From Ornithinimicrobium tianjinense (GTDB lineage: Bacteria; Actinomycetota; Actinomycetes; Actinomycetales; Dermatophilaceae): 64,000 nt of DNA. The notes below the pieces were generated by a model. The model was not told the origin of the DNA. It searched no databases and saw nothing but the letters and a program-made list of their open reading frames with translations. The stretch spans positions 1,442,471 to 1,506,470 of the forward strand of contig NZ_BMEM01000001.1 in NCBI RefSeq assembly GCF_014636495.1, given 5' to 3'. Below are positions 9,889-18,389 of this stretch, in pieces. Position numbers and translations under genes: made by a program. The first letter of the stretch is position 1. Every line of letters begins with the position of its first letter.

Positions 9889-11466
9889 ATGGGTCAAGAG
9901 GTGAGCCAGAGCGACTTCTCCCGGGAACAGCGGCTGGCGTTCCGCGACAAGGTTCTCAAGGATCTGGACGTCTTCGAGCGGATGCTCGAAGGCAGCCGGT
10001 TCGACTTCACGCGCCCGCAGATGGGGCTGGAGATCGAGCTCAATCTCGTGCAGGCCGACGATCTGTCGCCAGCGCTGGTCAACAGCGAGGTGCTCGCCGA
10101 GATGACGGACGACGACTTCCAGACGGAGGTGGGGCGCTACAACATCGAGATGAACGTCCCGCCGCGCCCGATGGCCGGCGACCAGGCGGTGCGGCTGGAG
10201 CGCTGGCTGTGCCAGTCGCTGCGCCGCGCCGGTGACGCTGCCCGGGCGCACGACGCCAGGGTCGTCGAGATCGGCATCCTGCCCACCCTGATGCCCGAGC
10301 AGTTCGACCGGCCCTGGCTCTCGGACGGGGTGCGCTACCGCGCCCTCAACGACTCCCTGATCCGCGAGCGCGGCGAGGGTTTCGAGCTGGACATCCTCGG
10401 CCCGACGGGGGAGCGGGTCTCCAGCTACCACGACACGATCGGCCCGCTGTCCGGGTGCACCTCGGTCCAGCTGCACCAGCAGGTGACGCCGCAGGACTTC
10501 CCGGTCTACTGGAACGCCGCCTCGATCATCTCCAGCCTGCAGGTGGCCCTCGGGGCCAACAGCCCCTATCTCTTCGGTCGCCGGCTGTGGGCCGAGACCC
10601 GCATCCCGCTCTTCACCGCCATGACCGACACGCGCTCGGTGGAGCTCGTGCACCAGGGCGTGCGGCCGCGCGCCTACTTCGGCCAGGCGTGGATCACCTC
10701 GATCTTCGACCTGTTCGAGGAGAACGTCCGGTCCTTCCCGGCGCTGCTGCCCGAGATGTCCGACGAGGACTCCCTCGCCACCCTCGAGAGCGGCGGGACG
10801 CCCTCGCTGGTGGACCTGCGCCTGCACAACGGCACGGTATGGCGCTGGAACCGGCCGATCTACGACACCTCGCAGGGTGTGCCGCACCTGAGGGTGGAGA
10901 ACCGCGTGCTTCCCGCGGGCCCCTCGGCCGTCGACATGGTCGCCAACGCCTGCTTCTACTACGGGCTCCTGGAGGCGATGACCTCCAGCGGCCGGCCGAT
11001 CTGGACCAAGATGACGTTCGCGGACGCCGAGCGCAACTTCCGCGACGCGGCGAAGCACGGCATCACCTCCGTCCAGGTCTGGCCCGGTCTGGGCAAGATC
11101 CCGGCCGTCGACCTCGTCGCCGACCACCTGCTCTCCGTGGCGGACGACGGGCTGGCCGCGCTGGGCCTGCGCAGGGAGGTGCGCAGCCACTTCCTGTCCG
11201 TCATCGAGGGCCGGTGCCGCACCCGCACCAACGGCGCCAGCTGGCAGGTCGCGGTGACGGAGGCGCACGAGGCCGCGGGCTACTCGCGCGAGGAGGCCCT
11301 GCGCGAGATGCTCCGCCTCTACCTCGACCACTCCGAGGACAACCTTCCGGTGCACACCTGGCCGGTGCCGCAGGTCGAGCAGCGTCAGCCGGCCGACGAG
11401 CGTGCCGACGAGCGTGCGGACGAGGCGGAGGCAGCCCTCAGCGGCGCCGGTTCCACGCCTCGATGA
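9889..11466 (+). CDS. Glutamate-cysteine ligase family protein (GCS2 superfamily)
   Basis: I start at ATG 9889 (MGQEVSQSDFSREQRLAFRDKV); the frame is open for another 960 bases upstream but those overlap gcvP and the terminator. The 525-residue product has the carboxylate-amine ligase core: LEIELNLV near the start (metal and glutamate binding), a middle GPLSGCTSVQLHQQV segment, and RVENRVLPAGPSAVDMVANACFYYG. Related actinobacterial proteins are annotated glutamate-cysteine ligase; in organisms making mycothiol the real product may be a different gamma-glutamyl amide. A Gln/Glu-rich tail of about 20 residues ends the protein. It converges on and overlaps the next gene by 29 bp. Confidence 0.82.
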   Translation: MGQEVSQSDFSREQRLAFRDKVLKDLDVFERMLEGSRFDFTRPQMGLEIELNLVQADDLSPALVNSEVLAEMTDDDFQTEVGRYNIEMNVPPRPMAGDQAVRLERWLCQSLRRAGDAARAHDARVVEIGILPTLMPEQFDRPWLSDGVRYRALNDSLIRERGEGFELDILGPTGERVSSYHDTIGPLSGCTSVQLHQQVTPQDFPVYWNAASIISSLQVALGANSPYLFGRRLWAETRIPLFTAMTDTRSVELVHQGVRPRAYFGQAWITSIFDLFEENVRSFPALLPEMSDEDSLATLESGGTPSLVDLRLHNGTVWRWNRPIYDTSQGVPHLRVENRVLPAGPSAVDMVANACFYYGLLEAMTSSGRPIWTKMTFADAERNFRDAAKHGITSVQVWPGLGKIPAVDLVADHLLSVADDGLAALGLRREVRSHFLSVIEGRCRTRTNGASWQVAVTEAHEAAGYSREEALREMLRLYLDHSEDNLPVHTWPVPQVEQRQPADERADERADEAEAALSGAGSTPR

Positions 11467-12094
11467 CCGGCGACTCGTGGTGGTGCCCGAGCACGGCCAT
11501 CGAACCGACCTCGAAGGTCAGGTGGTCCCCGAAGCGGGGAGCCTGACGCAGGAAGACCGCCGCGAGGATGCGCAGCGCGTGACCGTGGCCCACGAGGCAG
11601 ACGTCGCCCTCGAAGAGCATCGGGTGGACGCGGTCCAGCACCCTGCTCGCCCTGGCGGACACCTCCTCGACGGTCTCGCCCGGAGTGGCACCGGGCACGA
11701 CGCCGTGCTCGAAGACGGTCCAGTGGTAGCCCAGCTCGGCCCGGATGTCGGCCGTGGAGCGGCCCTCGTAGCCGCCGTAGTCCCACTCCACGAGGTCGGG
11801 GTCGTACTCGTCGACGCTTAGGCCGGCGAGCTCGGCCGTGCGGCGCGCGCGGCCCAGCGGGGAGCACCGGACGTGCGCGAACGACATACCGGAGAGCAGG
11901 TCGCGCAGCGCGCGGGCGCCCTCCTCGCCCTCGGGCAGGAGCGGTAGCTCGGTGAGCCCGGTGTGCTGGCCCGACCGCGACCACTCCGTCTCCCCGTGCC
12001 GCACCAGGACCAGTCGACCGTCCGGGATGGCTGGGCCGGCGAGGGGTGCACGGTGCTCGGCGGACGGGGGGACCGGGGCAGGGGAGGGGGACAC
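11438..12094 (-). CDS. Histidine phosphatase family protein
   Basis: A 218-residue cytosolic phosphatase with the branch-1 signature LVLVRHGETEWS (R32-H33-G34-E35, His as phospho-acceptor) and a second catalytic region CLVGHGHALRI; the acid LVEWDYGGYEG is also in place. These are features of the phosphoglycerate-mutase-like superfamily; the substrate is unknown. The frame is open far upstream, but GTG 12094 sits 7 nt after a TAGTCT box, so I take that as a leaderless start; ATG 12115 is the alternative and would overlap the divergent OsmC start. Confidence 0.85.
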   Translation of the reverse strand: MSPSPAPVPPSAEHRAPLAGPAIPDGRLVLVRHGETEWSRSGQHTGLTELPLLPEGEEGARALRDLLSGMSFAHVRCSPLGRARRTAELAGLSVDEYDPDLVEWDYGGYEGRSTADIRAELGYHWTVFEHGVVPGATPGETVEEVSARASRVLDRVHPMLFEGDVCLVGHGHALRILAAVFLRQAPRFGDHLTFEVGSMAVLGHHHESPVIEAWNRRR

Positions 12095-12101
12095 GACTGG
12101 C

Positions 12102-12107
12102 AGACTA
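12102..12107 (-). promoter_or_regulatory. Leaderless -10 box of histidine phosphatase gene
   Basis: On the minus strand TAGTCT is followed by 7 nt and GTG at 12094. It also lies only 7 bp from the divergent OsmC start codon. Confidence 0.55.
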
Positions 12108-12113
12108 CGGGCC

Positions 12114-12542
12114 ATGGCTGCTGACGCGCACCGTTCGGTGTCCCTCACCCGTACCGGCCCGTTGAGCTTCGAGGCGACCAACCCCCGGGGCGGTCGGATC
12201 TCGATGTCCTCCGGGGAGTCGTCCGAGTTCACCCCCGTGGAGCTGCTCCTCGCGGCCGTGGCGGGCTGCTCGGGCGTCGACGTCGACGCGCTCACGACGC
12301 GTCTGGCCGGGCCGGAGTCCTTCGAGATCCAGGTGAGCGGGGAGAAGCTGCGGGACGGTGACGGCAACCACATGGGGCCGATCACCGTGCGCTTCCAGGT
12401 GACCTTCCCCGACGGGGAGGCCGGTGACGCCGCCAGGGAGCGACTGCCGGAGGCGGCGCGGATGTCCCGCGACCGGCTGTGCACCGTCTCGCGGACGGTG
12501 CAGCTGCCCACCGAGGTCCGCTTCGAGGTCGGCGACCAGTGA
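12114..12542 (+). CDS. OsmC family peroxiredoxin-like protein
   Basis: The 142-residue product is of the length and layout of OsmC/Ohr proteins, which reduce organic hydroperoxides through two cysteines. Both are present: C52 in AVAGCSGVDVDAL and C123 in RDRLCTVSRTV. The start ATG 12114 is chosen because the protein then begins like other family members. It is probably expressed with the downstream permease, whose GTG overlaps this stop as GTGA. The reductant (lipoyl system or mycothiol) is not evident. Confidence 0.88.
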   Translation: MAADAHRSVSLTRTGPLSFEATNPRGGRISMSSGESSEFTPVELLLAAVAGCSGVDVDALTTRLAGPESFEIQVSGEKLRDGDGNHMGPITVRFQVTFPDGEAGDAARERLPEAARMSRDRLCTVSRTVQLPTEVRFEVGDQ

Positions 12543-13795
12543 GCCACCCGTCGTTGCGCCGGACGATGGGGCTCTCCGACGCGGCGACGGTGGGTCTGGG
12601 CTCGATGGTGGGGGCGGGCGTCTTCGCGGTCTGGGCGCCGGCCGCGCAGGCCGCCGGGGGCCTGGTGCTGCTCGCTCTGGCCCTCGCCGGCGCGGTCGCG
12701 GTGTGCAACGCGCTGTCGTCTGCGGCCCTGGCGGCCCGCTACCCGTCGGCCGGGGGGACCTACGTCTACGGCACGCGCCGGCTGGGGCCCGTCTGGGGCT
12801 ATCTGGCCGGCTGGTGCTTCGTCGTCGGCAAGACCGCGTCCTGCGCCGCGATGGCGATGACGGTCGGCAGCTACCTGGTGCCCGGTGCGTCGCGGGCCGC
12901 CGGTGTCGTGGCGGTCGTCGCCGTGACCGGCCTCAACCTCCTCGGTGTCCAGCGCTCCGTGACGGCCTCGCGGGTGATCGTCAGCCTCGTCGGCTGCGCG
13001 CTGCTGGGCGTGGCGGTCGCGGCCGTGCTGCCCCGCGCGGACGGCCCGCTGTGGGACGCCGGCCAGCTCCTGGACGGTGACGCCAGCACGTTCGGCGTCC
13101 TCCAGGCCGCCGGGCTGCTCTTCTTCGCGTTCGCCGGCTACGCCAGGATCGCCACGCTGGGTGAGGAGGTGCGCGACCCGGAGCGGGTGATCCCGCGCGC
13201 TATCGTGCTGGCGCTGTCCGTCGTCCTGGTGCTCTACGTCGTCGTCGGCGTCACGGTCCTCGGCGTGCTCGGCCCGGACGGCACCGCTGTCTCCTCGGCG
13301 CCGGTGGCCGAGGTCGCCGCGCTGGTCTGGGGACCGGAGGCCGCGTGGGTGGTCCGGGGCCTCGCCGGGGTGGCCGCCCTGGGCGCGCTGCTCAACCTGG
13401 TGCTCGGCATCTCGCGCACCTCGCTGGCGATGGCCCGCGACGGCCACCTCCCGCGCGTGCTCACGACCGTGTCCGGTCCGGCGTCCGTCCCGCGCGTCGC
13501 CGAGCTGGTCGTCGGTGTCGTGGTCCTCGTCGTGGTCCTCCTCGCCGACCTGCGCGGGGCCATCGGCTTCTCCAGCTTCGGCGTGCTGCTCTACTACGGG
13601 GTCGCCAACGCCTCGGCGTTCACCCTGAGGCACGAGAGCCGGCTCGGCGCATGGATCCCTGCCCTGGGTCTGGTGGGCTGTCTCGTCCTGGCGGTCAGCC
13701 TGCCGACCGCCTCGGTGATCGGTGGTGCCGCGCTGGTGGCCCTGGGCATGCTCGTGTATGCCGCGCGCGCCCGCCTGGCGCGGTCCGGCGCTTGA
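12539..13795 (+). CDS. APC-superfamily amino acid permease
   Basis: The GTG start overlaps the OsmC stop. The 418-residue product has about 11-12 hydrophobic segments and the APC first-helix signature GLGSMVGAGVFAVWAPA (unwound Gly-rich TM1 that binds the amino-acid backbone), plus FFAFAGYARIATLGEEVRDPERVIPRAI, the TM6 region. It imports or exchanges an amino acid or amine across the cytoplasmic membrane. Substrate not predictable. Being in an operon with a peroxide-detoxifying protein is unusual and could hint at cystine or polyamine handling, which is inference only. Confidence 0.85.
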   Translation: MSHPSLRRTMGLSDAATVGLGSMVGAGVFAVWAPAAQAAGGLVLLALALAGAVAVCNALSSAALAARYPSAGGTYVYGTRRLGPVWGYLAGWCFVVGKTASCAAMAMTVGSYLVPGASRAAGVVAVVAVTGLNLLGVQRSVTASRVIVSLVGCALLGVAVAAVLPRADGPLWDAGQLLDGDASTFGVLQAAGLLFFAFAGYARIATLGEEVRDPERVIPRAIVLALSVVLVLYVVVGVTVLGVLGPDGTAVSSAPVAEVAALVWGPEAAWVVRGLAGVAALGALLNLVLGISRTSLAMARDGHLPRVLTTVSGPASVPRVAELVVGVVVLVVVLLADLRGAIGFSSFGVLLYYGVANASAFTLRHESRLGAWIPALGLVGCLVLAVSLPTASVIGGAALVALGMLVYAARARLARSGA

Positions 13796-13826
13796 TAAAC
13801 CGGGTGCAGCGACCGGCCCCGGCCTG

Positions 13827-13832
13827 CAGACT
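13827..13832 (+). promoter_or_regulatory. Leaderless -10 box of tandem GNAT gene
   Basis: CAGACT is followed by 6 nt and the ATG at 13839; it deviates from TANNNT only at the first base. Confidence 0.5.
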
Positions 13833-13838
13833 GGTCGC

Positions 13839-14816
13839 ATGGACGGGAACGACGGCGGGGCGACGGTCACGGCATACACCTGGAGGCACCTGGAGGAGGG
13901 TGACGTGCCGGCCTGGGCCGCGCTCGTCAACCACCTCGCGGAGGTGGACGGCACGGAGGAGTTCTACCGCGAGGAGGACCTGCGCGAGGAGCTCGGGCAC
14001 GACGGCGTCGACCCGGCGCGCGACACGGTCGCGGCCTGGGACGGCGACGTGATGGTCGCCTACGGCAGCGTGGTGGTCCCGCGGTCCCCTGACCACGAGG
14101 GGCAGGGGCGGGCCTTCATCGGCGGCGGGGTGCGGGCGGAGCACCGCGGACGCGGGCTCGGTCGCGAGGTCATGGACCGGACCGAGCCGCGCGCGGTCGA
14201 GCTGCTGGAGGAGCGCCACCCGGACGCCACCTCCTTCGTCCGGGCCTACGGCATGAGGCCAGGATCGAGTGCCGAGCGGATGATGGAGCGGCGCGGCTAC
14301 CGCGTCGTGCGCTACTTCAACGAGCTCAAGCGCCCCCTCGACACCCCGGTCGAGGTTCCGCCGGTCGACGGCGCGCAGCTCGTCTCGCCCGGAGGGGAGC
14401 ATGAGGAGCCCACCCGGCTGGCGCACAACGAGGCGTTCAAGGACCACTGGGGCAGCGGCCCGCAGACGGCGGAGTCGTGGCACGAGAACTGGACGGGAGG
14501 GTCCGCACGCCCCGCGCTGTCGACGGTGGCCGTGGCCCCCGACGGGCAGGTGCTGGCCTACGTCCTGTGCAGCGAGTGGGTGGACCGTCATCTCTACGTC
14601 AACCTCGTCGGGACCGTCCGCGAGGCCCGCGGGCGGGGTCTGGCGCAGGCGGCGCTCCTGCGCTCCATCGACCTGGGCACCCGGTCCGGCGACTACGACG
14701 TGATCGAGCTGGGGGTCGACTCCGAGAACCCCTCCGGCGCGACGCGGCTCTACGAGAAGGTCGGCTTCGTGCACAACCTGCAGACCATGTCCATGCAGCG
14801 CGACCTGCCGCTCTGA
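13839..14816 (+). CDS. Tandem-domain GNAT acetyltransferase
   Basis: The 325-residue protein carries two GNAT folds. Each has an acetyl-CoA pyrophosphate-binding loop: GGGVRAEHRGRGLGREVMD in the first half and GTVREARGRGLAQAALLRS in the second. This two-domain layout resembles mycothiol synthase MshD but is also common in uncharacterised actinobacterial paralogues, so I do not assign mshD. The start ATG 13839 is supported by a -10 box; the open frame begins earlier, inside the permease gene. The acceptor substrate is unknown. Confidence 0.83.
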   Translation: MDGNDGGATVTAYTWRHLEEGDVPAWAALVNHLAEVDGTEEFYREEDLREELGHDGVDPARDTVAAWDGDVMVAYGSVVVPRSPDHEGQGRAFIGGGVRAEHRGRGLGREVMDRTEPRAVELLEERHPDATSFVRAYGMRPGSSAERMMERRGYRVVRYFNELKRPLDTPVEVPPVDGAQLVSPGGEHEEPTRLAHNEAFKDHWGSGPQTAESWHENWTGGSARPALSTVAVAPDGQVLAYVLCSEWVDRHLYVNLVGTVREARGRGLAQAALLRSIDLGTRSGDYDVIELGVDSENPSGATRLYEKVGFVHNLQTMSMQRDLPL

Positions 14817-14836
14817 GCCCCCGCGCTTCGGCCACG

Positions 14837-14842
14837 TAGGCT
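14837..14842 (+). promoter_or_regulatory. Leaderless -10 box of alpha/beta hydrolase gene
   Basis: TAGGCT lies 7 nt before the GTG at 14850. Confidence 0.65.
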
Positions 14843-14849
14843 CGGCGGG

Positions 14850-15650
14850 GTGAGCACCGAGGGACTGCACAGCACGACGGTCGGCAGCGCGGGGCCCTTC
14901 GTGGTCTTCCTGCACGGGCTCTTCGGGCGCGGCCGCAACTTCAGCACCGCTGCCAAGGCGCTGCAGCCCGATGCCCGGGCCGTGCTGGTGGACCTGCCCA
15001 ACCACGGCGCGTCGCCGTGGACCAGCCACGTGGACTACCGCCAGATGGCGGGCGCGGTCGCCGACCTGCTCCGCGCCGGCCCGGCCGTCGACGGCCCGGT
15101 GCACGTGGTCGGCCACTCCATGGGCGGCAAGACGGCCATGGCGCTCGCGCTCGAGCATCCCGAGCTCGTGGACCGCCTGGTCGTGGAGGACGTGAGCCCG
15201 GGGGGCACCGGCGAGGTCAGCGAGTTCGAGCACCTGCTGGGCTCACTGGCCCGCATCGACCTGGCGAGCGTGCAGAGCCTGCGCGACGCGGACGCCCAGC
15301 TGGCCCGCGACGTGCCGCAGCCGACCCTGCGCGGCTTCCTCCTGCAGAACCTGCGCCGCGACGACCAGGGCGGCTTCGCCTGGCAGGCCAACCTGGAGCT
15401 CCTCCGGCGCGAGCTGCCGACGATCACCGGTGACATCCCGCAGGTGGCCGGGACCGCCAGCTTCGACGGTCCCGTCCTCTGGGTGGCCGGTGGGGAGTCG
15501 GACTACGTCAGCGAGGACCAGGGGCCGCTGATGCGCCGGCTCTTCCCGCAGACGCGCAAGGTGACGGTCAAGGGGGCGACCCACTGGGTGCACTCGCAGA
15601 GGCCGGAGGTCTTCGCGGAGGTGCTCCGCAGGTTCCTGCTCGACGGTTGA
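14850..15650 (+). CDS. Alpha/beta-fold hydrolase (YbfF-like esterase)
   Basis: The 266-residue protein has the oxyanion segment FLHGLFGRGRNF, the nucleophile elbow GHSMGG with S90, the acid strand VLWVAGGESDYV and the catalytic histidine in KGATHWVHSQRPE. Layout and length fit the YbfF/ybgC-type esterase group that hydrolyses small acyl esters or acyl-CoA. It is monocistronic with its own leaderless promoter. No signal peptide is seen, so it is cytosolic. The physiological substrate is unknown. Confidence 0.87.
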   Translation: MSTEGLHSTTVGSAGPFVVFLHGLFGRGRNFSTAAKALQPDARAVLVDLPNHGASPWTSHVDYRQMAGAVADLLRAGPAVDGPVHVVGHSMGGKTAMALALEHPELVDRLVVEDVSPGGTGEVSEFEHLLGSLARIDLASVQSLRDADAQLARDVPQPTLRGFLLQNLRRDDQGGFAWQANLELLRRELPTITGDIPQVAGTASFDGPVLWVAGGESDYVSEDQGPLMRRLFPQTRKVTVKGATHWVHSQRPEVFAEVLRRFLLDG

Positions 15651-15658
15651 GTCCTCAC

Positions 15659-15664
15659 TAGAGT
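15659..15664 (+). promoter_or_regulatory. Leaderless -10 box of the YrdC/Sua5-like gene
   Basis: TAGAGT is followed by 6 nt and the ATG at 15671. Confidence 0.65.
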
Positions 15665-15670
15665 GGCTCC

Positions 15671-16291
15671 ATGGCGCGCTTCCTCGACATCCACCCGGTC
15701 GACCCCCAGCCCCGGCTCGTGGAGCAGCTCGCAGCGACGCTGCGCGACGGTGGGGTCGCCGCCTTCCCGACGGACGCCTGCTACACCCTGGGCGCCCGCC
15801 TGGGCGACCCCGACGCCAAGCAGCGGCTGATCGACATACGCCGGCTCGACGACAACCACCACTTCACGCTCATGTGCGCCGACTTCGCCCAGCTCGGGCA
15901 GCTGGTGCAGCTGGACAACCACGTCTTCCGCGCCGTGAAGGCCGCGACGCCGGGCCCCTACACCTTCATCCTGCCCGCGACGCGCGAGGTGCCGCGCCGG
16001 CTGCTGCACCCCAGGAAGAAGACGGTCGGCGTGCGCATCCCCGACGACCCGATCTGCCACGCGCTGCTCGCCGCCATGGGCGAACCGCTGCTGACCAGCA
16101 CCCTGATCCTCCCCGGCGACGAGGAACCGCTGAGCTTCGGGTGGGAGATCAAGGAGCGGCTCGACCATCTCGTCGAGGTCGTCGTCGACGGGGACCAGAC
16201 GGGGCAGGAGCCCACCACCGTGGTGGACCTCAGTGAGGGGTATGCCGAGGTCGTCCGGGTCGGTGCCGGGGACCCGGCCCCGTTCGGCTGA
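15671..16291 (+). CDS. L-threonylcarbamoyladenylate synthase family protein (YciO type)
   Basis: This 206-residue protein belongs to the Sua5/YciO/YrdC family, which binds ATP, bicarbonate and threonine for the t6A37 modification of tRNA. Visible family blocks are GVAAFPTDACYTLG, RRLDDNHHFTLMC, TPGPYTFILPATREVPRR and KKTVGVRIPDDPICHALL. The DACYTLG and NHHFTLMC forms are nearer YciO than Sua5, so it may be a paralogue and not the essential enzyme. Single-gene unit; its start is set by the leaderless -10 box. Confidence 0.86.
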   Translation: MARFLDIHPVDPQPRLVEQLAATLRDGGVAAFPTDACYTLGARLGDPDAKQRLIDIRRLDDNHHFTLMCADFAQLGQLVQLDNHVFRAVKAATPGPYTFILPATREVPRRLLHPRKKTVGVRIPDDPICHALLAAMGEPLLTSTLILPGDEEPLSFGWEIKERLDHLVEVVVDGDQTGQEPTTVVDLSEGYAEVVRVGAGDPAPFG

Positions 16292-16302
16292 GCGAGGAAG
16301 CG

Positions 16303-16650
16303 TCAGGCGACCGGGTCGGGCTGGGCGGCCCAGTCCAGCGTCAGGTCAGGGACACCCAGGTCGTCGGCGAGCTGGCCCTGGAGCACCTGCTCGATGTGCT
16401 CACGGCGCTCGGTGTCAGGTGCCTTGACGTCGAAGCGCAGCCCCTCCTGCCCGTCGACCACCGCGCGGATCCGCACCGACCCGCCCTCGCGGAAGGGCAC
16501 GGTGTAGCCGTCCTCCCAGCGCAGCGAGCCGCGCTGCAGCTTGGACGCGGTGATGAACTCCTCGAGCCGCTCCTGGGGCCGGTCCACGGCGACGAAGGCG
16601 GAGGAGCGCTCCATGGGCAGGTCGGGGACGGCGTCGAACGTGTTGGGCAT
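16303..16650 (-). CDS. Hypothetical protein, 115 aa
   Basis: I do not firmly recognise this protein. It is short, soluble and acidic, with no signal or membrane segment, beginning MPNTFDAVPDLPMERSSAFVAVDRPQERLEEF. The alternation of a basic beta strand (SVRIRAVVDGQEGLRFDVKA) and a C-terminal helix (TERREHIEQVLQGQLADDLG) recalls the small DUF2218 fold, but similarity is weak. Coding is supported by an AAGGTGG ribosome-binding site before the ATG and by a codon pattern matching its neighbours. It is convergent with the YrdC-like gene, 11 bp apart. Confidence 0.65.
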   Translation of the reverse strand: MPNTFDAVPDLPMERSSAFVAVDRPQERLEEFITASKLQRGSLRWEDGYTVPFREGGSVRIRAVVDGQEGLRFDVKAPDTERREHIEQVLQGQLADDLGVPDLTLDWAAQPDPVA

Positions 16651-16729
16651 GGTCGGACCACCTTGTCGTCATGCTGGCAGGGACGTCGGGCCCAGTCTTG
16701 CACCACCCCGGCGCGTGACCGGCCCCGGG

Positions 16730-17851
16730 TCAGCGGCGCCGCAGGCTGACCATGACCTCGTGGTGGGCGGTCTGCGGGAACATGTCGAAGAGGCGGGCCT
16801 CCCGCACCTGTAGCGACGGCATCGCGGCGAGGTCACGGGCCAGCGAGCCCGCGTGGCAGCTGGAGTAGATCACGTGCTCCACGCCGGAGCCCTCCAGCCA
16901 GCGCGCGAGCGACCCGATCCCGCGGCGTGGTGGGTTGACCACGACCAGGTCGGGCGCCTCGCGCTCCTGGAGGTATGTCGTGGCGTCGCCGACCTCGAAA
17001 CGGGCTCGGCTCGCGCCGAGCTCGCGGGCGCTCGTGGTCGCGCTCAGCACCGCCTCGGGAGAGACCTCGATCCCCAGGACGTCCCGGCCGTCGGCCAGGA
17101 GGTGCAGGGCGAAGCCGCCGACGCCGCAGTAGAGGTCCCAGACCGACGACGGGGCGACCTCGTCCGCCCACGCCCGGGCCTGCCGGTAGAGCGCCGAGGC
17201 GACCGCGGTGTTGGTCTGGAAGAAGCTGCGGGTGCGCAGGTGCAGGGTGATGTCGTTGACCCTCATCGGCAGCGTCTCCTGCTCCGTGAGCAGGACCTCC
17301 TCCGGGCCCTCCAGCACCGCCTTGTGCTCGGGCTGCAGGTTGACGCTCACGACCCGCGTGCCGGGCAGCGCCTCACCCAGGGCAGGGACCAGCTCGCGCA
17401 CCCGCGTGAGCTGCCCGGGGGAGCGCAGCACGAAGCGCGCCATGAGCTCGCCGTCGGGGGAGTGGGTGAGGAGGACGTGCTTGAGCTCACCCTGCCGCGC
17501 GGGCACGTCATACGGGGTGAGTCCCGACCCGCGCAGGAGCTCAGCGGTCGTGAGGACCGCCTCATGCAGCCCGGCCTCGTGCAGGCCGCAGTGGCGCAGG
17601 TCCACACCCCGACCGTCCGGACCGAGGATCCCCACCGTGGGGGAGCCCTTGACGCCACCGACGACGAGCTTGGCCTTGTTGCGGAAGCCGGACTCGGCGC
17701 TGGTGACCGGGGACTGCCAGGCCTCCGCCGGCACCGCTCCGGCCAGGACCTCGGCGACGCGCGCCTGCTTCAGGGCGAGCTGCGCGGCATACCCCGTGCC
17801 CATGAGCGTGCAGGAACGGCACACGCCGGCGTCGAAGTAGTGGCACTGCAC
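16730..17851 (-). CDS. rlmC: 23S rRNA (uracil-C5)-methyltransferase RlmC-like
   Basis: The 373-residue RNA m5U methyltransferase starts with a cysteine cluster for a 4Fe-4S centre (CHYFDAGVCRSCTLM), the arrangement of RlmC/RumB. The SAM-binding motif is VWDLYCGVGGFALHLL. PPRRGIG follows DLVVVN, and the nucleophilic cysteine lies in VIYSSCHAGSLARDL. The first frame codon is GTG 17884, but GTG 17851 sits 7 nt behind a TAGGCT box and directly precedes QCHYF, so I use it. It modifies 23S rRNA in the cytosol; the exact uridine is by homology. Confidence 0.9.
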   Translation of the reverse strand: MQCHYFDAGVCRSCTLMGTGYAAQLALKQARVAEVLAGAVPAEAWQSPVTSAESGFRNKAKLVVGGVKGSPTVGILGPDGRGVDLRHCGLHEAGLHEAVLTTAELLRGSGLTPYDVPARQGELKHVLLTHSPDGELMARFVLRSPGQLTRVRELVPALGEALPGTRVVSVNLQPEHKAVLEGPEEVLLTEQETLPMRVNDITLHLRTRSFFQTNTAVASALYRQARAWADEVAPSSVWDLYCGVGGFALHLLADGRDVLGIEVSPEAVLSATTSARELGASRARFEVGDATTYLQEREAPDLVVVNPPRRGIGSLARWLEGSGVEHVIYSSCHAGSLARDLAAMPSLQVREARLFDMFPQTAHHEVMVSLRRR

Positions 17852-17858
17852 GAGGATC

Positions 17859-17864
17859 AGCCTA
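17859..17864 (-). promoter_or_regulatory. Leaderless -10 box of rlmC
   Basis: On the minus strand TAGGCT is followed by 7 nt and GTG 17851. Confidence 0.6.
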
Positions 17865-17870
17865 GGTGCG

Positions 17871-18389
17871 TCAGGGACGGCCACCGGTGCGCATGGCGTC
17901 CAGCGACCAGCGTCCGGCGCCGGTGAAGGCCAGCGGCAGCGCCAGTGCCACGTAGAGCAGCGCGGCCTCTCCGGTCAGGCCGCCCGAGGCGTCGAGCGCG
18001 CGATAGTCGAGGCGGGTCACGACCGCCAGCCCCCAGATGGCGGCCATCATCGCCGCGACGAGGAACGCGGCCGGCCGGGTGAAGAGCCCCACCGCGAGCA
18101 GCACGGGCAGCGCCGTCTGGCCGGCGAGCACGAGCCAGGCGACCAGCTCGGGCGCGGCGCCGCCGACGAGGTTGGTGGCCACCTGGTCGGTGAAGGCGCC
18201 GACGCCCCGGGCCTTGGCCACGCCGTGGGGCAGGAGCAGGAGGGCGCCGAGACGCAGCAGCAGAAGCCCGAAGTCGAGGCCACGCCCGTGCTGCTCGGCG
18301 CGGTCGTCGGGCTCGCCCTCCCAGTCGTAGACGCCGCGGTGGAAGTCGTCCGCCTCGTCGGGCAGGCGCGTTCCTCCGGCGGACGCCAT
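17871..18389 (-). CDS. DoxX family membrane protein
   Basis: The 172-residue protein starts at ATG 18389, overlapping the HIT-protein stop by one base (TGATG), so the two are translated from one message. After a 38-residue acidic cytoplasmic N-terminus it has four hydrophobic segments (about 39-58, 82-101, 106-126 and 140-157) with the DoxX signature LLLLRLGALLLLPHGVAKARG. DoxX proteins are inner-membrane proteins, in mycobacteria linked to a membrane oxidoreductase complex with SodA and SseA. No partner of that kind is nearby. Confidence 0.83.
   Translation of the reverse strand: MASAGGTRLPDEADDFHRGVYDWEGEPDDRAEQHGRGLDFGLLLLRLGALLLLPHGVAKARGVGAFTDQVATNLVGGAAPELVAWLVLAGQTALPVLLAVGLFTRPAAFLVAAMMAAIWGLAVVTRLDYRALDASGGLTGEAALLYVALALPLAFTGAGRWSLDAMRTGGRP

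Noticed and set aside
13839-14816. mshD (mycothiol synthase) assignment for the tandem GNAT gene
   Set aside because: Two GNAT domains fit, but MshD-specific sequence was not clear and paralogues share the layout.
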